Assembly (NCBI GenBank): GCA_035430165.1
Contig: DAOMGE010000044.1
Location: forward strand, 1-22,181
DNA from: UBA7239 sp035430165
Lineage (GTDB): Bacteria; Pseudomonadota; Gammaproteobacteria; Pseudomonadales; UBA7239
DNA: 22,181 nt
Direction: 5' to 3'
Shown here one piece after another: positions 15,216-22,181 of this stretch. The first letter of the stretch is position 1; each line of letters starts with the position of its first letter. A program made the translations under genes and the position numbers. The notes beneath the pieces are model-generated. The model made no database searches, had not been told where the DNA came from, and saw only the letters and a program-made list of their open reading frames with translations.

Positions 15216-16543
15216 GCCAACTCACCACGCATGGAATTAACCAGCGACTCACGGACAATCACATCGACAAAATTTCCAATCAAATCCGTATCTGTTGAAG
15301 AAAAATTCACCACACGATTATTTTCCGTGCGTCCCTGTAACTGCCCCGGTGTTTTTCTAGAAAATCCACTGACAAGAATACGCTGTGTTGTTCCGACCAT
15401 CTTGCGGCCAATCATTTGGGCATTGGTAAATATTCGCTGCTGCAAAATAGCCAGGCGCTCTTTTTTGACAGACTCCGGCGTCTCATCAGGCAAACTGGCT
15501 GCAGGCGTACCAGGTCGTGCGCTATAAACAAAACTGTAGGAAGTGTCGAAACCGACATCATCGATCAGCTTCATCGTTGCCGCAAAATCTGCGTCTGTCT
15601 CTCCCGGGAAACCAACAATAAAATCAGACGAGATGCTGATATCCGGGCGAATCTGGCGCAATCGCCGGATTTTTGATTTGTATTCTATTGCCGTATGGCC
15701 ACGCTTCATGGCAGCAAGAATCCTGTCGGATCCATGCTGCACCGGCAAATGCAGGTGATTCACCAGCTCAGGGATTTCTGCATAGACATCAATGAGGCTG
15801 TCGGTAAATTCAACCGGATGTGATGTTGTGTAACGTATGCGGTCAATTCCATCAATTGCTGCCACGCATAACAACAACTCCGCAAAATCTGCGCCAGCAC
15901 CATCCAGTTTGTTACCACGCCAGGCATTGACGTTCTGCCCAAGCAAATTCACTTCGCGCACACCTTGCGAGGCGAGATGCGCAATTTCCACCAGCACATC
16001 GGTCAGTGGCCGACTCACCTCTTCACCGCGAGTGTAAGGCACTACACAAAACGTACAATATTTGTTGCAGCCTTCCATAATAGAAACAAACGCCGAAACA
16101 CCATCCGCTTCCGGCAGCGGCAAGCGGTCAAATTTCTCGATTTCGGGAAAGCTGATATCAACCACCGCTTTTTTTTGCGCGGTCTGTGCCCGGCGTTCGT
16201 TAATCATCTCCGGCAGGCGATGCAGGGTCTGCGGCCCGAACACCAGATCGACGAACGGGGCCCGGTCAGCAATCGCCGCGCCTTCCTGGCTTGCCACACA
16301 ACCACCAACACCAATAATCAGGCTGGGATTCTGCTTTTTCAGGTTTTTCCAGCGACCCAGCTGGTGGAACACTTTTTCCTGTGCCTTCTCACGGATCGAG
16401 CAGGTATTGAGCAGGATGACATCTGCCTCGGCAGGATCGTCGGTAATCTGCAAATCGTGGCTTTCTGACAGCAACTGCCCCATACGACCGGAATCGTATT
16501 CGTTCATCTGGCAGCCGTGGGTTTCGATGTAGAGCTTGCTCAT
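15212..16543 (-). CDS. miaB: MiaB, tRNA-2-methylthio-N6-dimethylallyladenosine synthase
   Basis: MiaB adds the methylthio group to i6A37 in tRNAs reading UNN codons. The N-terminal UPF0004 domain carries Cys11, Cys48 and Cys82, ligands of the auxiliary cluster. The radical-SAM motif CNKYCTFC supplies Cys159, Cys163 and Cys166. A C-terminal TRAM domain (QLQGRTENNRVV and onwards) binds tRNA. Length is 443 (474 in E. coli). The start MSKLYIETHGCQMNEYDS matches the family, but I see no Shine-Dalgarno before it. Expression is likely from the TATAAT at 16602-16597. Confidence 0.97.
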   Translation of the reverse strand: MSKLYIETHGCQMNEYDSGRMGQLLSESHDLQITDDPAEADVILLNTCSIREKAQEKVFHQLGRWKNLKKQNPSLIIGVGGCVASQEGAAIADRAPFVDLVFGPQTLHRLPEMINERRAQTAQKKAVVDISFPEIEKFDRLPLPEADGVSAFVSIMEGCNKYCTFCVVPYTRGEEVSRPLTDVLVEIAHLASQGVREVNLLGQNVNAWRGNKLDGAGADFAELLLCVAAIDGIDRIRYTTSHPVEFTDSLIDVYAEIPELVNHLHLPVQHGSDRILAAMKRGHTAIEYKSKIRRLRQIRPDISISSDFIVGFPGETDADFAATMKLIDDVGFDTSYSFVYSARPGTPAASLPDETPESVKKERLAILQQRIFTNAQMIGRKMVGTTQRILVSGFSRKTPGQLQGRTENNRVVNFSSTDTDLIGNFVDVIVRESLVNSMRGELA

Positions 16544-16596
16544 AGGGGAATCATCAGGAAAAGTACATACTCGGGGCGACAGGCTGCAAAGGGCGC

Positions 16597-16602
16597 ATTA
16601 TA
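16597..16602 (-). promoter_or_regulatory. Probable miaB promoter (-10 TATAAT)
   Basis: A perfect -10 on the minus strand (16602-16597), followed by a G+C-rich discriminator (GCGCCC), would give a leader of about 45 nt before the miaB ATG. The -35 is not recognisable. No convincing plus-strand promoter was found for the divergent gene at 16674. Confidence 0.45.
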
Positions 16603-16673
16603 CAGATATGTCTTATTATGCAGACAGGCGCGCTCTGGTATCCTAGCCTCCCCTTGCAAACCCGTTGACCCGC

Positions 16674-17009
16674 ATGGCCAAACAAGCGCTCTACAAAGTG
16701 GTTTTCATTAACCAGAACCAGATATATGAATTGTACGCTCGCCAGATCTTCCAGAGCGACCTTTACGGTTTTATCGAGGTTGAGGATTACGTATTCGGTG
16801 AAAGGTCTGCCATGATCGTCGATCCCAGCGAAGAAAAGCTCAAGACGGAATTTGCTGACGTCAAACGCAGCTTTATCCCCCTGCATGCGATCGTCCGTAT
16901 CGACGAGGTGGAAAAAGAAGGCCCCGTAAGGATGATCGAAGTGAAAGGCGAGTCCAATGTCACGCGCTTTCCGTTTCCGCCGGCGCCACGCCCCGGTCAG
17001 GATGACTGA
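16674..17009 (+). CDS. DUF1820 family protein
   Basis: This 111-residue soluble protein starts AKQALYKVVFINQNQIYELYARQ and matches my memory of the DUF1820 family of gammaproteobacteria and relatives; its function is unknown. It has alternating strand-like segments (YKVVFIN, SFIPLHAIVRIDEVEKEG), ends in a Pro/Arg-rich tail (FPPAPRPGQDD), and has no signal peptide or membrane helix. The ATG at 16674 was preferred to a TTG at 16665; neither has a good ribosome-binding site. It stands directly before mreC, where mreB is usually found, and is in the same reading frame as mreC with one TGA between. Confidence 0.8.
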   Translation: MAKQALYKVVFINQNQIYELYARQIFQSDLYGFIEVEDYVFGERSAMIVDPSEEKLKTEFADVKRSFIPLHAIVRIDEVEKEGPVRMIEVKGESNVTRFPFPPAPRPGQDD

Positions 17010-17045
17010 CAGCTACCCACACGGCGTCTGGCGAGGATATTCCCC

Positions 17046-18083
17046 ATCAAACCTATTTTCAGCAAAGGCCCTTCCATAGGATCCCGCCTGATTTTGCCGG
17101 CCCTACTGTCGCTGTCCCTGCTGGGCGCCGGCTATTATCGCCCCGAATCCGTGCAAGGCCTTCGCAACGCACTGGCAGATTACGCCGCGCTCCCGGTCTA
17201 CTGGTTGACTACTTTCCCCAAACACATCTGGGAATGGACCGATGAACAACTGAGCAGTCGCGACGAGTTACAGGAAAGGAACCTGGCCCTTGAACACGAG
17301 AACCTGATCCTGCAACAAAAAGTACTGCGCATGGCTGCATTGATGGCAGAAAATTCACGTCTCAAGGAATTGCTTAACTCCACAGAACTGGTTGAAGACT
17401 CTGTACTCGTCGCTGAGCTGCTGGGCGTCTCACCGGATCCGGATCGCCAGGAGGTGCTGATTCATCGCGGGAAGGCCGACAAGGTTTTTGAAGGCCAGCC
17501 CGTGCTGGATGCCTATGGCCTGGTCGGCAGCGCCATAGAAGTCTCCGAGCATACGACACGAGTGCTACTGATTACAGACGCCACCAATGCTGTACCGATA
17601 CAGGTAAGCCGCAACGGCGTACGAGGCATTGCGGAAGGAAGCGGTCGACCCGATGAACTGTATATCCGCAACCTGGTGCCAACGACCGACATCCACGAGG
17701 GCGACCTCATCGTAAGTTCAGGACTGGGCGGACGTTATCCACCCGGTTACCCGGTTGGCGAGGTCATACGCACCGAATATGACGGAACCGATCCCTTTCT
17801 GCGTGTAGTGGTCAGGCCGAGTGCCCGACTCGATCGCAGCCAGCAATTGCTGGTCGTTTTCCGACCGGAAGCGAAAATCCTGTCTGTACCGGTTGTCGAA
17901 CCAGAAAAGCCGACAGAAAACATTACCGCAGGAAAACCATCTGCCGAAAAACAACAGGTGGAGAAACCCGCAAGTAAACAAACAGTCAATGAGCCACCCG
18001 CAGCAATAAAGCGGGCCACCGACAAATCCCCTGCGGACAGACCCGTAACGACCAACAAGAAATCCCATGCAAAAAACCACTAA
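17046..18083 (+). CDS. mreC: MreC, rod-shape-determining protein, apparent ATC start
   Basis: MreC is a bitopic inner-membrane protein whose periplasmic part links the elongasome to PBP2. The frame encodes xKPIFSKGPS at its start, matching the conserved MKPIFSRGPS of E. coli MreC, but the first codon is ATC. GAGG (17033-17036) lies 9 nt upstream. No ATG, GTG or TTG occurs in frame between the preceding in-frame stop (17007) and a TTG at 17094, which would cut into the membrane helix. With ATC the protein has 345 residues: one membrane span (about 14-30), a coiled coil (about 70-108), two beta-barrel-like domains (SGLGGRYPPGYPVGEV), and a Lys/Pro/Glu-rich tail. It overlaps mreD by 17 nt. mreB is absent upstream. 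Confidence 0.88.
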   Translation: MKPIFSKGPSIGSRLILPALLSLSLLGAGYYRPESVQGLRNALADYAALPVYWLTTFPKHIWEWTDEQLSSRDELQERNLALEHENLILQQKVLRMAALMAENSRLKELLNSTELVEDSVLVAELLGVSPDPDRQEVLIHRGKADKVFEGQPVLDAYGLVGSAIEVSEHTTRVLLITDATNAVPIQVSRNGVRGIAEGSGRPDELYIRNLVPTTDIHEGDLIVSSGLGGRYPPGYPVGEVIRTEYDGTDPFLRVVVRPSARLDRSQQLLVVFRPEAKILSVPVVEPEKPTENITAGKPSAEKQQVEKPASKQTVNEPPAAIKRATDKSPADRPVTTNKKSHAKNH

Positions 18084-18561
18084 CCGCTACTGGTGGCTGA
18101 TGCCCCTTAGCCTGCTCAGCGCTTTCCTGTGGCAACACTGGCCACTTTCTCCGGCGCTGCGCGCAGTGGCGCCCGATGCCATCCTGCTGGTCACCCTGCA
18201 CTGGATCTGGCGCAAGCCGCATGCAATCGGCAGTGGCGTCCTGTTCCTGATCGGACTGTTCCGTGATGGCGTGGAGGGCAGCGCCCTGGGACAACATGCA
18301 CTGGCGCTGATACTGACAGGTTATTTTGTGCAGATTTTTCACCAGCGCCTGCGCATGTTTGCGGTCTGGCAACAAAGCCTGACGATTTGCCTGCTCACCT
18401 GCTTTTATCTGATGACCTGCAACTGGCTGCATTTACTGCACTATCCCACCAACATGGGCTTCAGTTTTTTCTGGCCAGCCGTCACCACCGGCCTGTGCTG
18501 GCCACTGCTGCACCTGCTACTCAATACCATGGAGCAGGGCTTCTTGCGCAGGCCCGCCTGA
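18067..18561 (+). CDS. mreD: MreD, rod-shape-determining membrane protein
   Basis: MreD is the polytopic partner of MreC in the elongasome. The 164-residue protein (162 in E. coli) has about five hydrophobic segments, with the family features PDAILLVTLHWIWRKP (about 36-51) and GLFRDGVEGSALGQHAL (about 63-79). It starts inside the 3' end of mreC (17-nt overlap), implying coupled translation, and is followed after 9 nt by maf. The order mreC-mreD-maf-rng is the standard gammaproteobacterial one. Confidence 0.93.
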   Translation: MQKTTNRYWWLMPLSLLSAFLWQHWPLSPALRAVAPDAILLVTLHWIWRKPHAIGSGVLFLIGLFRDGVEGSALGQHALALILTGYFVQIFHQRLRMFAVWQQSLTICLLTCFYLMTCNWLHLLHYPTNMGFSFFWPAVTTGLCWPLLHLLLNTMEQGFLRRPA

Positions 18562-18570
18562 AATCCCGTC

Positions 18571-19182
18571 ATGCCCACACTTTTCCTTGCTTCCAGTTCA
18601 CCCCGACGTGCTGAATTACTGCGCCAGATCGGCGTCACCTTCCAGATTTGTCGTGTCGATGTAGATGAAAGCTGGAACCCCGCAGAAACACTGGAACAGT
18701 ATGTCTCCCGCCTGTCACGGGAAAAGGCGCGCGCTGCTGTATTGTCCCTTCCGGAAAACAGTACCGTACTTGCTGCAGACACTGCCGGCATCTGCAACAA
18801 CAAACCACTGGTAAAACCGGCGAATGAAGAAGAGGCACGCCGGATGCTGGAAGCCATGAGCGGCAACAGGCATGTCGTCAGCACCGGTGTCAGTGTGTGT
18901 CGCGGCGAACACATGGAAACCTGTGTAGTCAGCAGCGAAGTGTTTTTTCGCCGTATCACTGCTGACGAAATCAACAGATACTGGGCCAGTGGCGAACCGC
19001 AGGACAAAGCCGGCAGTTATGCCATCCAGGGTCTGGGCGCCGTTTTTGTTGAAAAGCTGTCGGGCAGTTATAGTGGCGTCGTTGGACTGCCATTGTGTGA
19101 AACGGCTGCACTTTTGCAGCAGTTTGGCATTGACTGCTGGCAAGAGCAGCAACCTTTTGACAGACGCACGGAACAACAATGA
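18571..19182 (+). CDS. maf: Maf/YhdE nucleotide pyrophosphatase
   Basis: Maf proteins hydrolyse dTTP, UTP and modified pyrimidine triphosphates to monophosphates (house-cleaning). The N-terminal phosphate-binding motif ASSSPRR (7-13) and catalytic Asp70 (AADT) are present, with QDKAGSYAIQGLG and GSYSGVVGLPL in the C-terminal half. The length is 203 (197 in E. coli YhdE). Two usual positions differ: ADTAG replaces ADTVV/ADTIV, and the LGKP/LEKP motif reads LVKP, keeping the Lys. The stop overlaps the rng start (ATGA). Confidence 0.93.
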   Translation: MPTLFLASSSPRRAELLRQIGVTFQICRVDVDESWNPAETLEQYVSRLSREKARAAVLSLPENSTVLAADTAGICNNKPLVKPANEEEARRMLEAMSGNRHVVSTGVSVCRGEHMETCVVSSEVFFRRITADEINRYWASGEPQDKAGSYAIQGLGAVFVEKLSGSYSGVVGLPLCETAALLQQFGIDCWQEQQPFDRRTEQQ

Positions 19183-20657
19183 GCGAAGAGATACTGATCA
19201 ATGTAGCGCCCATGGAAACGCGCGTTGCTGTGCTCGACAATGGCGTCTTGCAAGAGGTTTACATCGAGCGCACACAAAAACGTGGGCTGGTTGGCAATAT
19301 CTACAAGGGCAAGGTTGTGCGGGTATTGCCAGGCATGCAGGCCGCCTTTGTGGACATTGGCCTTGAACGCGCCGCCTTCATCCATGCCGCCGACATCGCC
19401 ACGCTTGATGAAAACGGCATGGAACGCCAGAGTGAAACGGTGCCAGATATACGCACACTGGTGCATGAGGGCAAAAGCCTCATCGTGCAAGTGATCAAGG
19501 ACTCCATCGGCACCAAAGGCGCACGGCTTACCACCCATCTCTCTGTTTCCTCGCGCTACCTGGTTTACATGCCGTACACCAATCACATCGGCATCTCACA
19601 AAAAATCGAGAACGAAGAAGAGCGCACACGGCTGGCAACACTGGTAGAGCAATGCCTGCCACCGGAAGGCCGCGATCGTGCAGGTGGATTTATCGTGCGC
19701 ACTGTTGCCGAAAACGTCGGACTTGAAGAATTGCAGGCGGACGCACAGTTTTTGCAAAAACTGTGGGGCGATCTCAAACCGGGACTGGGGTCATTTGTGG
19801 TTCCCAATGTGATCTATAACGACCTGCCGCTTTTCATGCGCACCATGCGCGATGCGGTAAAACCCGGCATTGAAAAAGTCCGCATCGATTCACGCGAGGA
19901 ATATGAACGCCTGCTCAAGTTTGCGGCCGATTATGAGCCGGGCACACGCAACATGGTCGAATATTACGATGGCGAGCGCCCCATCTTTGATTTATACAGC
20001 GTCGAAGAAGAAATCCAGCGCGCACTGGAACGTCGTGTCGAACTGAAATCCGGCGGCTACCTGATCATTGACCAGACCGAAGCCATGACCACGGTTGACG
20101 TGAATACCGGTGCGTTTGTCGGTCGCCACAACCAGGAAGAAACCATCTTCAAGACCAACCTCGAAGCTGCCAGCGCCATTGCGCGCCAGCTGCGTTTGCG
20201 CAATCTGGGCGGCATCATCATTATCGATTTCATTGACATGCAGGACGCAGAACACCGCAGGCAAGTATTACGCGCACTGGAAAAAGCCACAGAAAAAGAT
20301 CACGCCAAACTCAGCATCACCGGCGTTTCCGAACTCGGACTGGTGCAGATGACACGCAAGCGCACCCGCGAAAGTCTCGCACGCGTGCTCTGTGAAACCT
20401 GTCCCGTCTGCCAGGGACGAGGCATGTTGAAATCCGCCGAGTCGGTCTGTTACGAAATTTTTCGGGAAATATTGCGCAGTGCGCGTACCTATGACAGTAA
20501 ACAACTGCTGGTACTGGGATCACAGGAAGTGATTGACCGGTTACTTGACGAGGATTCCGCCAGCGTTGCCGATCTTGAGGAAACCACCCGGAAGATCATC
20601 AGGTTCCAGGTTGAAAACATCTACAACCGCGAACAATACGACATCGTTCCCCTTTAA
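19179..20657 (+). CDS. rng: Ribonuclease G
   Basis: RNase G is the shorter RNase E paralogue that matures the 5' end of 16S rRNA and degrades some mRNAs. An N-terminal S1 domain (VGNIYKGKVVRVLPGMQAAFVDIG, in two parts at about 38-61) is followed by the 5'-sensor region. The catalytic magnesium ligands are Asp307 (TTVDVNTG) and Asp350 (IIIDFIDM). The zinc-link CPVC (408-411) is followed by GRG. The 492 residues match E. coli (489). No RNase E-type C-terminal scaffold is present. It overlaps maf by 4 nt. Confidence 0.97.
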   Translation: MSEEILINVAPMETRVAVLDNGVLQEVYIERTQKRGLVGNIYKGKVVRVLPGMQAAFVDIGLERAAFIHAADIATLDENGMERQSETVPDIRTLVHEGKSLIVQVIKDSIGTKGARLTTHLSVSSRYLVYMPYTNHIGISQKIENEEERTRLATLVEQCLPPEGRDRAGGFIVRTVAENVGLEELQADAQFLQKLWGDLKPGLGSFVVPNVIYNDLPLFMRTMRDAVKPGIEKVRIDSREEYERLLKFAADYEPGTRNMVEYYDGERPIFDLYSVEEEIQRALERRVELKSGGYLIIDQTEAMTTVDVNTGAFVGRHNQEETIFKTNLEAASAIARQLRLRNLGGIIIIDFIDMQDAEHRRQVLRALEKATEKDHAKLSITGVSELGLVQMTRKRTRESLARVLCETCPVCQGRGMLKSAESVCYEIFREILRSARTYDSKQLLVLGSQEVIDRLLDEDSASVADLEETTRKIIRFQVENIYNREQYDIVPL

Positions 20658-20687
20658 CTCTGCGCTGCGCAAGGTATTTTGCTGACG

Positions 20688-22181
20688 ATGCCCAAAAAAA
20701 TTGCCATTCGTATTGTTAACCTGCTCTGGTACGGCACTGCATTACTGATCGTGCTGGCCGCGATGGCAGTGGCAATAGGTCGCGAGTTGATGCCCCATAT
20801 CAATCTCGGTAGCGAACCCGTGTCCCGTTATGCCAGCCAACGCACTGGCGCTGATATTTCGATCAAGAACCTGCGCGGCCAGTGGATACGTTTTTTTCCC
20901 GAGTTTGTGGTTTCCGAAATCGATGTAAATACTCCCGCCGCGCAGGTACATGCAACAAATATACACGTCGATGTCGATGTCTTCCGCAGCCTGCTGCTGC
21001 GCACGCCGGTATTTGACAGACTGGAAGTCGCCGGCGCCCGCGTGTCACTGGGCACAAACACCGACAATCCCGATATCGACCTTGAAAAATTGTGGTCGAC
21101 GGTCTATCTGTTGCTGAACAACAACATCCACATCAGCAATGTTGATATCGATTTTCCGCACACTGGGCCACAACAAACCGAGCCACAGCGTCAGTTGCAC
21201 ATTGCCGACTTCCGTGTGGAGCAACGCCTGCTGGAAAAACGGTTTTTCCTGCGCATACCCGGCGCCGCTCCCGGAGAGTCACTTGCTATCACCGGCTCAC
21301 TGAACGGCACGACGCTGGCCGCCAGTGCGGGCAATTTGTATATCAACATGCATAACTGGCAAATCGACCAATGGCTGCCTGCAACAAATGAAAACACACC
21401 ACCTGTGTTACGGCAGATACTCGGGTCATCCTGGCAAACCAGCGGCGAAAGCTGGATCAGCTGGGAAGGCATCGATAAATTGACCAGCATCACAAAGGTA
21501 GAGCTGCAGCACAACATAAGCAGCATCGGTTCTAGCAACAACGATAAAACTGTCATCGCGCTGCCTGACACCATCAGCAGTTTTTTTTCCGCGGACTGGC
21601 AACGCAATAACGGCAGCACACTGCATATCCAGCAACTGCAATTACACAACAGGGACACACAGATCGATGCCGTGCAAAATGCCGTCATCCACTTTCGTGA
21701 CACAGCCAGCTGGCGTTTGCAGGCACCGAAACTATCACTGGATAACCTTTCTGCACTGGTCGGCTTTCTGCCCGACAACACACTGAAATCCGTCCTGTCT
21801 TCCCTGCATCCCTCGGGCGATCTCGACAATCTCGACCTGCAGTGGGACAACAACCAGCCGCTTGCAACACGCATGCAGTTGCGAGCCAATGCCAGCAACC
21901 TTGCGACCGGCCCCTGGTCGGGCGTGCCCGCCTTCACAAAAGTCAGCGGCTACCTGCAATCCGGCATCAACTACGGCTTTATCGATCTTGAAAGTCGGGA
22001 TGGTTTTTCGATGTTTTATCCCGGCATTTATCACGAACCGTTGATGTTCCAGACCGCCGCAGGACGCGTGCAATGGCACTGGTTGCCAGAGGAGAAAACC
22101 GTACTGGTAGGCAGTGATCATGCGCGGCTGACGGGTGAGGCGGGCGATGCGGACGGCAACTTCTGGCTCTATCTGCCCCTG
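20688..22181 (+). CDS. yhdP: YhdP-family AsmA-like protein, N-terminal part (runs off the window)
   Basis: YhdP is a very large inner-membrane-anchored AsmA-like/TamB-related protein implicated in phospholipid transport to the outer membrane. The window holds the first 498 codons; E. coli YhdP has 1266. The ATG at 20688 begins PKKIAIRIVNLLWYGTALLI, giving one N-terminal membrane helix (about 8-30), then a periplasmic region with DUF3971-like beta-rich repeats (ISIKNLRGQW, and SGYLQSGINYGFIDLES near the edge). No strong ribosome-binding site is seen. It begins 30 bp after rng, as in E. coli, so it is probably cotranscribed. Confidence 0.9.
   Translation, partial: MPKKIAIRIVNLLWYGTALLIVLAAMAVAIGRELMPHINLGSEPVSRYASQRTGADISIKNLRGQWIRFFPEFVVSEIDVNTPAAQVHATNIHVDVDVFRSLLLRTPVFDRLEVAGARVSLGTNTDNPDIDLEKLWSTVYLLLNNNIHISNVDIDFPHTGPQQTEPQRQLHIADFRVEQRLLEKRFFLRIPGAAPGESLAITGSLNGTTLAASAGNLYINMHNWQIDQWLPATNENTPPVLRQILGSSWQTSGESWISWEGIDKLTSITKVELQHNISSIGSSNNDKTVIALPDTISSFFSADWQRNNGSTLHIQQLQLHNRDTQIDAVQNAVIHFRDTASWRLQAPKLSLDNLSALVGFLPDNTLKSVLSSLHPSGDLDNLDLQWDNNQPLATRMQLRANASNLATGPWSGVPAFTKVSGYLQSGINYGFIDLESRDGFSMFYPGIYHEPLMFQTAAGRVQWHWLPEEKTVLVGSDHARLTGEAGDADGNFWLYLPL

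Noticed and set aside
16540..16554. A four-codon ORF (MIPL) whose stop overlaps the miaB ATG
   Set aside because: It has no ribosome-binding site, and such a short ORF is expected by chance. It is worth keeping in mind only because miaB also lacks a clear Shine-Dalgarno.
19068..19586. A 172-codon minus-strand frame across maf and rng
   Set aside because: It is antisense to two strongly supported, overlapping genes and has no recognisable protein features.
1..22181. tRNA or rRNA genes, CRISPR arrays, insertion sequences, toxin-antitoxin or defence genes
   Set aside because: I looked in all gaps and at both strands and saw no cloverleaf, spaced repeats, transposase or terminal inverted repeats. 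The gaps are short and the genes are housekeeping types.

Overview
The window looks like part of a gammaproteobacterial chromosome of roughly 50% G+C, coding almost end to end. Three things point there: the ndk-rlmN-pilW-ispG-hisS-yfgM-bamB-der order, the mreC-mreD-maf-rng-yhdP order, and individual proteins such as BamB, YfgM, RNase G and a DUF1820 protein. The pilW lipoprotein gene suggests type IV pili. I cannot assign an order or genus. There is no rRNA, tRNA, insertion sequence, phage module or CRISPR array that I can support.

Layout. (1) 1-5,250, minus strand: a polytopic membrane protein cut by the window edge, overlapping the end of uvrB; then tsf and rpsB, with a strong hairpin terminator after each. 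rpsB has a structured leader of about 130 nt. (2) 5,252-13,598, minus strand: a compact housekeeping operon, in transcription order ndk, rlmN, pilW, ispG, hisS, yfgM, bamB, der. It covers nucleotide balance, rRNA/tRNA methylation, pilus assembly, isoprenoid synthesis, histidyl-tRNA, the Sec translocon, outer-membrane protein assembly and ribosome biogenesis. (3) 13,774-14,484, plus strand: a divergent iron-sulfur CysH reductase reading away from ndk and ending tail to tail with (4) a sulfotransferase gene coupled to miaB (14,487-16,543, minus). (5) 16,674-22,181, plus strand: a DUF1820 gene, then mreC, mreD, maf, rng and the first 498 codons of yhdP.

The most interesting signals concern cell shape. 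mreC has no ATG, GTG or TTG codon at its conserved N-terminus. Homology and a GAGG ribosome-binding site place its start at an ATC codon (17,046). mreB, the usual gene in front of mreC, is not there; a DUF1820 gene occupies the position. rodZ, the MreB anchor usually found between pilW/rlmN and ispG, is also missing, leaving a 77-bp gap. Either both genes have moved, or this lineage has lost the MreB-RodZ filament while keeping MreC and MreD.

Second, an unusual CysH variant (CC-x-x-N-K instead of CC-x-x-R-K, no SGLRR-type motif) sits two bases from a PAPS-type sulfotransferase. This pairs a gene that consumes activated sulfate for reduction with one that uses it for sulfation. No entirely new multi-gene defence or mobile system is visible. 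All calls rest on reading the sequence; no database search was run.
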